From: Adiantum capillus-veneris
Taxonomy: Eukaryota; Streptophyta; Polypodiopsida; Polypodiales; Pteridaceae
Assembly (NCBI GenBank): GCA_014529385.2
Contig: CM043970.1
Coordinates: 45,846,279-45,910,278, forward strand
Direction of reading: 5' to 3'
DNA: 64,000 nucleotides
The notes beneath the pieces were generated by a model. That model did no database searches, was not told where the DNA came from, and saw only the letters and a program-made list of their open reading frames with translations. Both the position numbers and the translations under genes were made by a program. Each line of letters begins with the position of its first letter. Positions within the stretch are counted from its first letter, which is position 1. Shown here in pieces: positions 39,238 through 51,246 of the stretch.

Positions 39238-40480
39238 TGTTAGCGGGTCGCCGCGACGAACGTCTGCAGCATAGCTTTTTGGTACTAACATAATGTCAAT
39301 ACTCACGGAAGTGACTTGGATGGGGCATGGAGACTCTTTGAGATCGCCAATCCCAAGAAGTGAACCTTAATAAGCAAACACCACAACTCTATAAGCAAAC
39401 CAACACTCAATGATCAGGGAAATTTGCCTATGTCTTCAAGGACACCTACGGGCAATTCGACAAGGTACCAAAATCACGATCCATCATGAAAAAGGTCTTG
39501 AAAATTGCAACAAAAGACACCAAAAAGGTCACCCTATGGTCTAGGAACACTCTCCTATGGTCAAAACGACTATAAACAATGATTTAAGCACTAAAATCTG
39601 CATTTACAACTGATAGACACGTAGTTGCGAACCTCAACAAAACTGACAATGCTTACACTTGAATTAAAGAGCAAAGAGAAAGGAACACATTGCAAGTTTC
39701 TGAACCGAAAACAAATTATCAAATCATTAGTTGCAATGATTACAAGTTCTGAGCAGCTCGTAGCTTGAGCGTACGTTTTTAGAGCTCCTTTCTACCTCTA
39801 AAGATAAGCCTTCTTTTCACATTAAGGTCATTGACCTTTATACCTAGGGATTTCTAAATGGCTAGTGGTTGGCTCACATGGACTTTTACAAATGTCATGA
39901 CAGCATTACAACTCATGGAATTGACCTGCTACTCTGGAATTAGGATTTACACAGAGTATCACCACACTAGCGCGACTAATAGAGTACAAATGTGGTGTCC
40001 GGCTACGTGTCCTACTAGGTGGGCACCCGTTTGATCTGTCCTCAAACATCTACCCTTGAACTTGTGAGTCAATAGCTACAAAGATACATGCAAGAACTAG
40101 CACTGCTTTGTATTAATTGCTTGTTCTGTGATTATAGCTCATTTTGTTGAGGGATAAAAGCTAAAAAGAGTTTATATAGATGCAAATTTACATGGGAGAA
40201 CCTAACACAAATTTATAACCATGTTTTTTGAGTAATTTATATGGGTCAAAATTGGACAAGTAGTTAGAGTGCAGGCTGAACGAGCACATAGTTTGAAATT
40301 CAAACTAAGATACATTGAGGATACATCTAGTTATCAACAGAAGTGGTTTCTTTGTACATTGCCAGACACTATGCTACACGCTCTTTGACTAGTTTTACTC
40401 AGTTAGATCATGTGAGACCTAAATTTTATATGTAAAATACGAGTATGATAGTTTTCTACATTAATTGTTGTATAAGTGTA
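39238..40480 (-). repeat. Orphan LTR of a Tat/Athila-like element (right border uncertain)
   Basis: Begins TGTTAGCGGG one base beyond the primer site. On the minus strand a TATA-like CTATATAAAC lies near 40170. It ends somewhere before the RNase H relic at 40500. No second copy was seen in the window, so the right end is approximate. Confidence 0.6.
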
Positions 40481-40499
40481 GAAAGGGGGGTCATATTCC

Positions 40500-41537
40500 C
40501 TAATATGAGTCATATATAGGGGTTTTATCAAAATTGTATACTCGCGGGTGGCGTCCCATTTTGTATATAGAGTGAATCCCCCGGGATTTCAAACCATGCA
40601 CAACAGCTAGCAATTCTTTGTCATAAGTGCTATAATTAAGTTCATCGAGTTTTATCTTTCCACTTTCACATGCATTGGGATGATTTTCTTGAATTAATAC
40701 CGCACCAATACCATGTCCACTAGCATGAGTCATAACAAAAAAAAGGGTCTTTTGAAATCAAAAAATTGTAAGACAGAGGCACATGTAAGTACATATTTAA
40801 TTGTATCAAAAGATTTTTGATGTTGGTCATTCCAAGTGAAAGATGTGCTCTTTTTCAAAAGGTTTGTGAGTGGTACAACCAAGTATGAAAATTTTCAAAT
40901 GAATTTTCTACAATAATTATACAAACCAAGAAAAGAACAAATCTCATAAATAGATTGAGGTCTAGGCCATTCCTTGATGCATTGAGTCTTCTTAAAATCC
41001 ACACGGATCCCTTCACCAGGGACAATGTGAGTCATAACCTAAATATTCAATCTCAGTTTTGAAGAATAATCTTTTCTCAAGACTCAAAAAAAGGTTGGTT
41101 TTCATGCAATAATTTAAAAATCAAATCTAAATGTGGATAATGGTATTTTGTATTCTTAATAAAAACCAAAATGTCATCAAAGAAAACCACAACACAGTCT
41201 TGATGTTTCAAGAAGATGAAATTCATCATGCGTGAAAATATAGAAGGTACATTTGTCAAACCAAAAGGCATTACAAGGAATTCATAATGACCAAATTGTG
41301 CTCAAAATACAATTTTATGAACATCACTTTCCATCATATGCACTTGATGATATCCAAATTTAAGGTCTATCTTACTAAAAGTGGATGCACCACTTGATAT
41401 ATCAAGTAAGTCATCAACACAAGGCATAGGAAAATGATTCTTTATCGTGATTTTATTAAGTGCTCTATAGTAATGCACACACAATAAGTACCATTTTTCT
41501 TTTTGACTAAGAGAACTAGTGAACCAAAAGATGAACT
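40500..41537 (-). pseudogene. Gypsy RT-RNase H relic, composite copy A
   Basis: Minus strand: 41484-41302 (RALNKITIKNHFPMPCVDDL, KIDLKFGYHQV), 41271-41077 (MPFGLTNVPSIFSRM, VVVFFDDILVF), then 40733-40500 (ASGHGIGAVLIQENHP, YSTYDKELLAVVHGL). The catalytic FFDD is intact but stops and frameshifts separate the blocks. It is the closest relative of 56350-57130, which lies in opposite orientation. Upstream it abuts the TA-flanked inverted-repeat element rather than a gag or protease. Confidence 0.85.
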
Positions 41538-41538
41538 A

Positions 41539-41948
41539 CCTTTGGATATGTTATCATTTTTTCTTATGTTTTATTCTTAAAAAAACATTCAAAAGAAGCA
41601 ATGTAAATAGAATTCTCCTTTTATCTACTATTCTTAGAGTTTGATGGCTCCGTTGGCTTTGAAAGGGGGTACACCACGTCTCCTAGTCTTTTGGTCAGAA
41701 TGCTCTCACCACGATCATCTTCTATGTGAAGAGCCAAGAAGCTGCTTCCTACTAAAGGAGTGCGATGCACACAAAAATGCGATTTTGGGATTCTCTTTCT
41801 CTCTTCATGTATGCACCTTGAAATAGAAGTGGTTTCTTTTGACTTAAACTCTAAGAATAATAGGTAAATGATAGTTCTATTTACATTGCTTCTTTTGAAT
41901 GGTTTTTTGAAAATAAAATATAAGCAAAATTGATAAAATATCCAAAAG
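41539..41948. mobile_element. TA-flanked terminal-inverted-repeat element, copy A
   Basis: About 410 bases between TA dinucleotides (41537-41538, 41949-41950). The left arm CCTTTGGATATGTTATCA... and right arm ...TTGATAAAATATCCAAAAG are inverted copies extending roughly 110 bases each, past TTACATTGCTTCTTTTGAATG. The centre has no transposase. A TA duplication with long inverted arms suggests a Tc1/mariner-type or foldback MITE. The second copy is at 55946-56346. Confidence 0.65.
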
Positions 41949-41950
41949 TA

Positions 41951-42690
41951 GTAATAGTGATAAGAATCATCCCCGATAGGGAAGCAACTACCCTCAGTTG
42001 CGGAAAATAAAAAAAATTTGGAATTTTCAAAATTTTTGTACAGACAAGGCATATCTCCACATAGTATACGTTGGATCAAGTAAAGTACTTAGAGGGAACT
42101 TCCCACTACTCATCATAATATTCTAAAAACGGAGATAGAAAAGGTAAGTGCAATCCACATATCCAAATATTTGCAAAACTGAAAGAGATCTTTCTTAGCA
42201 AGCCCTCTAACAAAGACAAGAAGAGCATGAAAATAGTGAAAAGCAATCACCTTTTACACTGTTTAAAGGGCAAAAATGCAATCAAACATTGCTCTAAATG
42301 ATGCACTCAAAGGGAAAATCTCAGGTATCATATACCATAGGCTAACAGTGAAAGGGCGAAGCTCAACATTAAATTACCACTGAATGAACTATCAAAAGGC
42401 AAACCACAGGTATGAAATACTACATTCATTAGTCAAAGGGTGAACCTCATGTAAAGAAGAAAAACTTTCAGCTTATAGAAGTTCGATATGCTTCCAAGAT
42501 TCTAGAATGACGACGAAAAAACCTCTTTGGTATCCACTTGGTGCTTTCAAGGCCATGATTCTTATACTTAAGCAAATACTTGTGATGAAACATTCTACTG
42601 CATGTCAAAGTGTCTTGATGGTCCATGATGGTCTCAAGTACAAGGATTTCAATATCTTCTTCTGGAAAAGGTGGATCTTCAATGATATGA
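41951..42690 (-). other. LTR-like 3' region of the second gypsy family, copy A
   Basis: Between the integrase tail and the inverted-repeat element. On the minus strand it matches 55366-55943 in order, with degenerate units of about 55-60 bases ending in GGTTTTCCCTTTGA (plus-strand copies near 42310-42460). No ORF of note. It may be 3' UTR and LTR sequence. Confidence 0.5.
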
Positions 42691-43240
42691 ATTGACGATA
42701 GAAAGGACGAAGAAGGATTATGTGAAATGTATCATGAATTTTCCAAGAGTGAGGGAGAGCCAATCAAAAAGCATTTGCATTAATACAATTAGTGATTTTA
42801 AATGCACCAGAATACCGTGGTGATATCATTGGTATCTACACTCTTAAGAAGTATCTTTTCAATGCAAAGCATCACAAAATCACTCTCTTTGAATAACATG
42901 GGTTGTCTCTTTTTTTTTCTTATCTCATGTATGCATGTTGTGCTTTGTGAATTTCTTGTTTTGATTACTCTAAGATGTGGGTGTGTTGTTGATCAGTTTC
43001 ATCAGTAGGTGGTACTTCAAGAGAAATACGAGACAAGGAAGTAGGCAATGAGTGTCCGTATAAAATTTGAGATGGTGATTTTTATGTGAATGAATGAGGA
43101 GTGTTGCTGCATGAAAATTGAAGCAATTGAATGTATGTATCCCAAGTTCCTAGTCTCTCATGAGTGTTTGTTTGTAAAAGATCTAGAATGGTTCTTCTGG
43201 TCGATTTGCTTTGTCCATTAGATTCCGATTGAAATTCAGC
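42691..43240 (-). pseudogene. Second-family gypsy integrase C-terminal region, copy A
   Basis: Minus strand, many stops. Recognisable blocks are SNGQSK (Glu region equivalent), LGTWDTYIQLLQFSC, an SPxxxxYGHSLP block, QQHTHILE..KQEIHKAQHAYM, then KRQPMLFKESDFVMLCIEK, and a tail with DHHGPSRHFD-like sequence. It corresponds to 54775-55365. It is joined at about 43240 to E5 integrase sequence. Confidence 0.7.
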
Positions 43241-45308
43241 AAATTCAAGAATAGGAAGATAATGTGACCAATCTTACCGCTTCTTGATAATGTATGCTCA
43301 TAGCATAATCCTCTAGAGCTTGGTAGACTTGTTCGGTTTGACCACCCATTTTAGGATAATTTGTAGTACTTAAGTTGAGTTGTGTATCCAGTCATTTAAA
43401 CACAACCCTCCAAAAGTGAATGTTAAACTTGGGATCATGATCACACAAAATATTACTTGGAAATTCTTACAACCGGTACAGATTGTCCACAAATTCTAGA
43501 GTCTTAATTGTGGACTTAGTTGGAATAAACTTGCAAAGTTTTGTCAACCGGTCTACGACCACCCATAATGAGTCATGACCGCTTATAGTGGTTGGTAAAC
43601 CCAAAATGAAATCCTTAGAGATACTTTCTCATTTTCCATTGGGAATCTCTGATGGATTGAAGAGATCTCATGCCTTCAAATGCTCTACTATATTTACTTG
43701 ACATTTTTAACAATGCAAGACATAGTTTTGAACATAGCCATATAAACCTAGCCAGTAAAAATGTTGTCTTATGAGAATATAAGTCTTCTTAATGCTCGGG
43801 TTCCCTACACATGGACTATTGTGACATTCATAAAGAATTTGGTGCCAAATGTCCGCATCTATGGACAAATTATTCCATCTCTGCAGCTCATCACTCAAAA
43901 AAGGAGAAGTGGATGTGGAGAAATAAGACACACTACCATCATTGGATTGACAAGGATCCCTCATTTTTGCATGGATCCACACCTTGGAGTATGCACCATC
44001 ATGCTCACATTTTTCCTTGAGAGATTCCACAAACTTGTTTCAAAGCTCGGTAAAGAGAAGAGAGTTGATTTCTAGCATTTGACTAAGAGCATCAACTACT
44101 ACATTGTATCATCCTGTATGATACCATAGCTTCACAACACACTCTTAAAGAATCTTAGCCCACCTGGCCTTTCGACCCTTCAAATATATTCTTTGTGTAA
44201 ACCATTTTATGCTTTCATGGTCAAACACAATCTCAAACAAAACTCCATACAAATAATGCCGCCATGTCTTCAAAGTAGACACTATGGAATAGAGTTCCGT
44301 TGCATAAAGAAGAAAAATTCTACTTTGCCAAATCAAGATTCTTGCTTTCAAATGTAGTTGGCATTCCCTCCTATAGAAGGACTACTCCAATGGCATGATT
44401 ACTAGCATTTGTTTCTAAAACAAATGGTTCCAAAGGATCCACAATAGCCAAAATAGGATTTGTAGCTAATGCATCCTTGAGAGCATCAAAGCTTTGTTGT
44501 TGAGCTGCACCCCATTGAAAGGTTTTTCCCTTGGCCTTCAGTTGGTTCATCATTGGAACAACAATATCTACAACCACATCTATGCCATGCTTCACACTCC
44601 ATTTTGGTGGTAACCCTAGTGGCAAATTATTTTTGAATACATCTTTATATTCCAATAATAATTTATTTAACTTATTAGCAACATTTGCTTGTTCAAGGGA
44701 GAGTATAGTAGGCATAGATATAAGAGAAGAGAGAGAATCATGTGGCATTGAGGAATTTTCATTCAACATAGTATCAACTTTTGAAAGAAATGACACATGG
44801 AGTAACATAGAAAAACTTCTACTATTTCATCCTAAGAAGTGAGATTCATAAGCTTTGCTTTACATATGAGTGGCAACAAAGACACATACTTCTCTCCCAA
44901 CAGCAGCACGTGCACGCCATTGGATTCAAACATCAAATGACTGTGCTCATAGCTATGTTTAAGTGAGGATCCTAGATTATGTGACCACTCCCAACCAAGT
45001 ACCACATCCACTCACTTCATAGTCATAACTTGGAAATTTAAGGATGTGTGATACCCTTGAATTTCTAGTGGTACATCTCTCACTTGAGTTTCTCACACCT
45101 TCGCGTCATGGCCATTCATCACATCATCGCTACCTTGTAAAAATGAGAACTTGGAGTTTGGGAAACTTGAGCTGTTTCATTAACTTACAGTTAGTGAAAT
45201 TTTGCAAAGCACCTTTGTCCACCAAGAATCACATCGTGTGCCCTTGGATAGACCCATGCATATACACTAGCTCATGTGGACCAAAGGTCGACTGCCATAA
45301 TGAGGCCT
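43241..45308 (-). pseudogene. E5 pol: protease, RT with core deleted, RNase H, integrase
   Basis: Minus strand, E4 family. Protease and linker sequence lies at 45308-44810. In 44808-44371, FKNNLPLGLPPKWSVKHGIDVVV runs directly into VVPMMNQLKAKGKTFQWG. The roughly 780 bases of RT that separate these in E4 are missing. RNase H follows (LETNASNHAIGVVLL; RHYLYGVLFEIVFDHESIKWF). Integrase zinc-finger sequence (44030-43707) and the core with SMDFIVGLP- and DHDP-type blocks reach LPILEFA near 43250, then switch family. It cannot encode a working RT. Confidence 0.82.
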
Positions 45309-46590
45309 TTGTCGTGCCGCTTTGTGTACATGAGATGAAAAACAAAGTTTTGTTTGTATTTTTGCACTTCGACAAATCTATGATCTATGTTAGAACTGCT
45401 TATAGCATCAAATTAATGGAAATGTATGATTTATGTGGTTTTTTAAAACCAAAAGTGCTTCAAAGTGGGCTAAGTGGGATGATAGATTGAAGATGTTTGA
45501 AGCAAGGGTTTTTTGCTTGGCATTGTGGTGCTTGAAGTTATTTACAAGCTGGTCTAGACGACTCATCAAAAAGACCCCTAGTGAGAAAGTTATTGAAGTT
45601 TGAAGCTAGAGTGCATTGTAGATTTGAGATGGACAAGGAAGATGGAAAGAGGTGGCCAAAGCCGGTTTGAAGTGATAAATGTGTAGAGATTATGATATGG
45701 AGGCTACTGGTCTTTTCAGATTGGCAATCAGAGCTCGAGATGTCAAGATATTGCCAGATAAAGTTTTGTAGGGTGCCAATTTTGAGCCGTTTTGTCTGCA
45801 TTGAGAAAAATGCCATCCAATGTTTCTGGGTGCCTGGCAAGGTTTTCAAGGGTAGTATGCACTATATGAAGTCAACAAGAAGTAACGGCTTGTGAACTAG
45901 ATGCCTGATTTACCGAGTTACAGTCTGATGAGGTTTTGAGCAGTTGTCGAGGTACGGTCGCAAATGATTTTTCTCACTTTTTTGCCACCTTGGATTGCGA
46001 GCTCAAGAAGACCAATGTGCAGCCAATATGGTGGAGTTTGAAGTCGACATAGTAGGCTTCTATTGATTTTTACAGCTTAGAAATTGAGTTGATCTTGGGC
46101 AAAAAGTTGCACAGTAATGGAGTTGATGGGGAAAGGTTTTTTTTTAATATATGTGCTACTTAAAATGTTTTGGAAGCTTGGAGAGGGGGGAGCCCCTAAT
46201 GAGTGCCATGTGGCAAGGCTAAGATCCCACATGCACTCACAGTGGTTGTGAAGCTGGGGTATGAGAGCTAGGCACCCATGTTTACTTGGACATTGAGTTG
46301 GAAGAGAGAGAGCTTCTCAAGCTTGGCTATGGTGCTCCTGAGTAGGACACTTCCTTGCACTACTCGCATAGTTTATGGGTGGATGCGGCCCGCTGGGTGC
46401 ATGCCAGCGGCCATAGCTAGTGGGCACCATTTACAATAGTGGCCAATAGGGGTGGCATTTTGGCATGTTTTACTGATGTGGCATGCCGTAAAGGCTCTGT
46501 CCCATGCCCCGAAGGGGTCCTTTTGTTTGAAGGCAAAGTCAACCCCCCCTAGCGACCTCGCTAGTGGTGAGGTGAGGGGAAGGGATTGGG

Positions 46591-46748
<158 letters not shown>

Positions 46749-46967
46749 TAAAAGGTAGTTCAAGAGGGTGACAAAGCACAAAAGGGCAAGACTAGAGCCT
46801 GACAAAGTGGCACTTAAAGGGTGGACAAAGAAGGCAACCCAAATCAAGCGGGACAAGGTGAGAAAATGGGCGACCAAAGATGGGAGAAAGAGGTAAAAAA
46901 GAGATAGGGAATAAGGAAAATAAGTAATACAACTTGAAAATGTAAGGGGGAACTAGTGACACTGCTA

Positions 46968-46970
<3 letters not shown>

Positions 46971-47009
<39 letters not shown>

Positions 47010-47015
47010 AAAAAA
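46971..47015. repeat. C29 followed by A16 homopolymer tract
   Basis: Twenty-nine C (46971-46999) then sixteen A (47000-47015). The exact lengths may be sequencing-dependent. Confidence 0.95.
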
Positions 47016-47631
47016 GTTCAAGAGTAGAGAGCAGAACAAGCCAAGAGCAACACCCCCCTCCCAAAGCTCACAAAAAGGAGAGAAATCTCCATGCAAACTT
47101 CTAGTTGGGAAGTGGACAAGTGTCCCTGATGTTCCCAATTTACCAAATAAGGATGATTTTTCTTATAAATACCCAAAGATAGTCCATTTTGGGGTCTTTT
47201 TTCTTTGAGTTTTGTTCTTCAGAGCAGTTTTGTGAGTATCACGGGAGGTCATGAAGAGCGTCAGAAGCATGAAAGAACTGGACGGCGGTGCAAATTGGGA
47301 GAGTTTGTTGATCCAAGGGTTGCAATTCAAAGGGCATACCAAAGTGGGCGTATGCAGCAAAATTGTAAAAGAGTAATCAAAAAACTTAAATTGTATCACC
47401 TGTGAGTTGACAACATCTCTTGAGTCTCGATTCTTTGTTTCTTACTACCTTATAAATTAATAGCGTTCTTATTTGCAGTCTTTTCTTTGAAACTCTCTAT
47501 AATCACCAGTATTACATGTATTAAACCTTATTAAGTCTATCTGCACTCATTTATCCTAGTTTGAACGTCTGCTAAGCTCCTGTCTACAGCCAAAAGCCTG
47601 GTGCTTTCCTGGTCAACCCTAGAGAACCGTG

Positions 47632-48840
47632 CACTCAGACACCATTATACAACATTGGTGCACCACCTTGGTGTGTTTTACCTCCGTGTTGGAGAAACGA
47701 GAGGAGAAATCAAGAGGCAATAGCTGTACCATGTGCACTGCTCTCTCTTTTCTTTGGGTAGAAAATTTCCCCTTGGGACAATCCCTTTTGCCGTGCCCAC
47801 TCCCTAAAAATGTGAAACATAATTTTTCCTTTTTAGCCTTGTCAAACTCTTCACTAGATAGAGGGCCGCTCAACCCCTTGGGTTTCTTGGATGCCCCAGA
47901 TGCAGCTACTAGAAGCTTTCTTTTATTGTCCCCATGTGTGCGCATAACTACATGTGTGGTGTCAGGCATATGAGTGTTATGCAGTGATTTTTCATCGAAA
48001 TCATTGTGTATATGCATTGGCACTATGGATTCCTCAAGTGTTTTTGGGTCTTGAGCCTCGACATGCTTCTTAAGTTCTTGTGTCAAGCCTCGTATAAACC
48101 CATACACCTCCTAAAAGGTATCACATCACGATAGTGTGAGATATACTCTAGTGTCCTATGCTGGTGCATAGAGCACTTGTCCCAAGCTACCTAATTTTTG
48201 TATGCTTCATTTGTGAGCAGAAGTTCTTTTTTGAATACAACCTCAAAGGCTACCCAAGTCTGTGTGGTACAATGTCCTTCTCCTTGAGAGACATCCAACC
48301 ATTTATAGGCCTTGCCTTCTAGTGTCGAACTTGTTTGTAGTGCCTTGACTGCATATGGAGTGCGTCAAAGATCGTGAATCCCATCCAATTTGCTGAGGAA
48401 TATATTCACCATATCTTGGTTGCGTTCTCTCTCCTCTCCCCTAAAAATGGGGATTTTGTATTTTGCAACAAATCATCTGCCTCTTTTTGGGAGAGAATGG
48501 AGCCTTGCTAATGTAGACCAAGTGTGCTCCCGTCGAGACCAAGGGATGCAAAAACTCGAGTCTACACAGTGACGGGCCCTTGGTCGACTGACACATGAAT
48601 TACACAAGCACATTACACATTTTAGTGACGTTTTCATTCAATCTTGCAAAGTTAGATTCTAAAACAGTCATGTGTGTCTGTAACTATCTAAAATCTTGGA
48701 TGTCAAGCAATTCATAGCTTTCATCTATGCCTGATGCCATGTGGTACCCTCTGTGAGGATCGTGGGGTAGCAACAACAGATGAAACTTGTGGAGGATGTT
48801 CAAAATCAAATGTATGCTGCATGTCAATGTCTAAATCCAT
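47632..48840 (-). pseudogene. E5 gag
   Basis: Minus strand from ATG at 48840 (MDLDIDMQHTFDFEH), the same start as E4 gag. The capsid region is in broken frames (WLDVSQGEGH, QTWVAFEVVF). The longest open part, 48107-47619, contains LTQELKKHVEAQDPKTLEES and a zinc knuckle CFTFLGSGHGKRDCPKGK, in which the second Cys is Phe. It lacks the tandem EYISHYRDVI duplication of E4. It is separated from its protease by the 2.3-kb insertion. Confidence 0.82.
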
Positions 48841-49675
48841 GGCGGTAGTAGGTGTTGTGCTAGCAAGAGAAAAGATAGTACCTTATCTCAAAAATCACTT
48901 GATGAAATAAAAAAAAGAACTGCTATCAATATAGTGCTTGGCCATGCCCAAAAACACCCACTAGTAGATAATGTCAATGTCAAAACCGTAGTTTTTGTCC
49001 AAAATAACCTTGATGATTTGACAAATTTTCTATGAACATTTTTTGTATTTGCTTGGTCGTCAAAGCCGTTTGTGATGTTATTCCGATTATGGTGTTTGTA
49101 CCATGAAGAAATTTAAAACAAAGCCTTTAACAAACTCTTCCTAAATATTCATCGAAAAGAAATTTTGCTTCACAATCGTGCCAAGCTACAAGTTATGTTG
49201 TGAAATCAATGCCTTAGTAGGCAAGAAGTCTCCAAAGAGCTTGCACCCCATGAGTCTACACTATCCTTGCTTCAATTCATAACTTGATGGGATGCACAAG
49301 GTGGGGGTTTAAACACCTTAAACAAAAAAACCTTTGTCCTTTGAACAAGTGGGGCAACGAACTATTGTAAAAGAAATCTCAAACAAGGAAGCTATGGCAC
49401 TACAAAAATAGCACGAGGGATAGAGAGAGGATTGTCGATGCTTAGGGGGCTCATTACAGAAAGCTACAGTGATGAAATTCTCTCCAAAGGATGCCTCAAC
49501 CTTGTCGAGCCCAAAAATCACGAATTTATTGTGGTCAACATCCTCTCCCCTTTGATGCTAGCGGACCTGCCCACACAATGCTTGTGTCGAGCTTAGTCTC
49601 CCCAAGCTTCTCTTCCACTTGCATGAACATGCCATAAACAAGAGGACCACGCCCTCTTTTTCCTGAAATAGCTTC
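48841..49675 (-). other. E5 leader, no gene
   Basis: Between primer site and gag. No supported ORF on either strand. Presumed untranslated leader. Confidence 0.5.
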
Positions 49676-49689
49676 AGGCTTTGATACCA
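49676..49689 (-). other. E5 primer binding site (initiator Met type)
   Basis: On the minus strand TGGTATCAAAGCCT, one base from the LTR. Confidence 0.82.
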
Positions 49690-49690
49690 C

Positions 49691-49854
49691 TGTGTGACCT
49701 AGGGAACTATCTTGGACAATCCTCCTTCCTACCGCTCTTTATATAGACTCTTGGGCTCCTAGACCTAGCCTATTTTAGGATCCCTTGTCCACACTTTGTA
49801 GTCTAGGCCCTTGGCCTAGGTATGTGACCCCCTAGGTCGGCCCTTGGCCTTACA
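49691..49854 (-). repeat. E5 5' LTR (164 bp)
   Basis: On the minus strand TGTAAGGCC...CACACA, with TATATAAAG near 49736-49746 as TATA box. It is short like the E4 LTRs and shares their CCAAGGGC/GGCC-rich style, but is not closely similar. The opposite LTR is missing because the element is chimeric at its left end. Confidence 0.75.
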
Positions 49855-50363
49855 TAATCTATGTCCTTATGCTCAAAAGATAGCTCAGAAAGATAAAGTG
49901 ACTCATAAAACGTTATGTCAATTTGGAAATTGTATTTGGGAAACTACGACGTGGCCAGATCCTATGGATTAGCTTTTTGTGTATGCTTTCCTTGCAAAAT
50001 TTTAGGCCAATGAAGCTATGGTGGAAGGAAGTGCAAGAGAGATGAAGATAATATGGGATTGTCAAAGCAATATGTCTCAACTTCCAAAGTAGTTCCTACA
50101 CCTGAAGTGGTCATGGAGGAGGCACCCAAGGACAGAAAAAAAGATAACCCTAGAGGACCTTCCTACAAGTTAAAATTCGACATTGAATTGGCTGTAGATT
50201 TGTAGAAGGTTTTTGAGAAATACATCCTCAATAGCAATTTGGAACTCACGTTGGCTGACATCTTGGGAATCTCCAAGCATGAGTTTCATGAAGAAATTAT
50301 TGACATCATTAAAAAAAATGATAAGTACCAATTGAGCAGGAACCTGCTTCGATCAAGTGTCAA

Positions 50364-50735
50364 ATGATTCAACATATTGAATCAATTTTGGATACTTATA
50401 AAGCGGAGATTGAAGAAGAAAGCTTACAATTTGTGGTGGTCTCAAATCAAGTTACACCCGAAGTAAAGCATGTTCACTTTAATGATGGTGGTGGTGAAGA
50501 AATTGTGCCTAGGAGTCATTTTCCTAGAACTCGTTGGGTGAGCGCTACAATAGAGACTATTGTTAAGCTTGGTGCTATTGATGAGCCTATTCTAGTGCTT
50601 GTAGATCATGGTTTGGAGGTTTACCTATGGAGAAAAGCTTGTACTAGAGAGGAAAGTGGCCTATTGATATGGATCATGGTTGGAAAATTCAAGCTGCTAA
50701 TACCTAGCTAGGAGAACTTTATGGAGCATACGCAA
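50364..50735 (+). pseudogene. E6 protease region
   Basis: Open 50364-50711. PRTRWVSATIETIVKLGAIDEP leads to the loop LVLVDHGLEVYL (Asp at 50604-50606), in which D-H-G replaces D-S-G as usual for this lineage. A stop at 50711 is followed by decayed flap sequence. Upstream (50150-50350) GPSYKLKFDIEL and LADILGISKHEF-like blocks belong to the preceding gag-pol segment, with stops. Confidence 0.7.
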
Positions 50736-50737
50736 AT

Positions 50738-51211
50738 GTGAAGTTAACAATTGGAGATGTTTGTGATGAAGATTTTTTTTTTTTTGAAGGTAGGAGCATT
50801 CCTCCTATCTGCTCATTTTGGGACAGCCATACATTCTCCATACATATGGAAACAAAGGTGTTGGTTCAACATATGCAAGGATACAAATCAGAGATGATAA
50901 AAGAGCTTTTCACTTTTTGCCTATGTGTTAATCATGCTAGAAATAAAGATATTTTATGGGATCAATCATTGCCAGATATTCATAAAGACTTGAAAGAGTA
51001 TTTTGGTGTCAAAGAGATATTGATTGTATGGCGTATGTGTGGCCCAAATGGACAGCAACCAAGTCCCCCACCTAAGGTAGAAACTATACAAAAGATAAAG
51101 CAATCATGCACATTAGTTACTGAAGTTCATCAATTTTTGGGTGCATGTATGTTTTACTGTATTTGGTTGCCTCAATTTTCTCATGTTGCAGAAGTGCTTT
51201 ATCAGCATTAA
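50738..51211 (+). pseudogene. E6 post-protease segment fused to RT connection, palm deleted
   Basis: 157-codon frame. KLTIGDVCDEDFFFFEG and METKVLVQHMQGYKS follow the protease, as in relatives. Then, at about 50950-50985, the frame jumps to LPDIHKDLKEYFGVKEI and on to VTEVHQFLGACMFYCIWLPQF, which is the RT-RNase H connection. The RT fingers and palm with the YxDD site are missing between these blocks, although the frame stays open. Either a clean deletion or an unusual minimal pol. Confidence 0.65.
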
Positions 51212-51246
51212 GGAAATAAAAAAGGTTTGTTTAGGAGGATGTTCAT

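Noticed and set aside
41621-42079. 152-codon minus-strand ORF through the TA-flanked element
   Set aside because: It spans the inverted-repeat element and LTR-like sequence, has no known motif, and copy B is broken in the same place.
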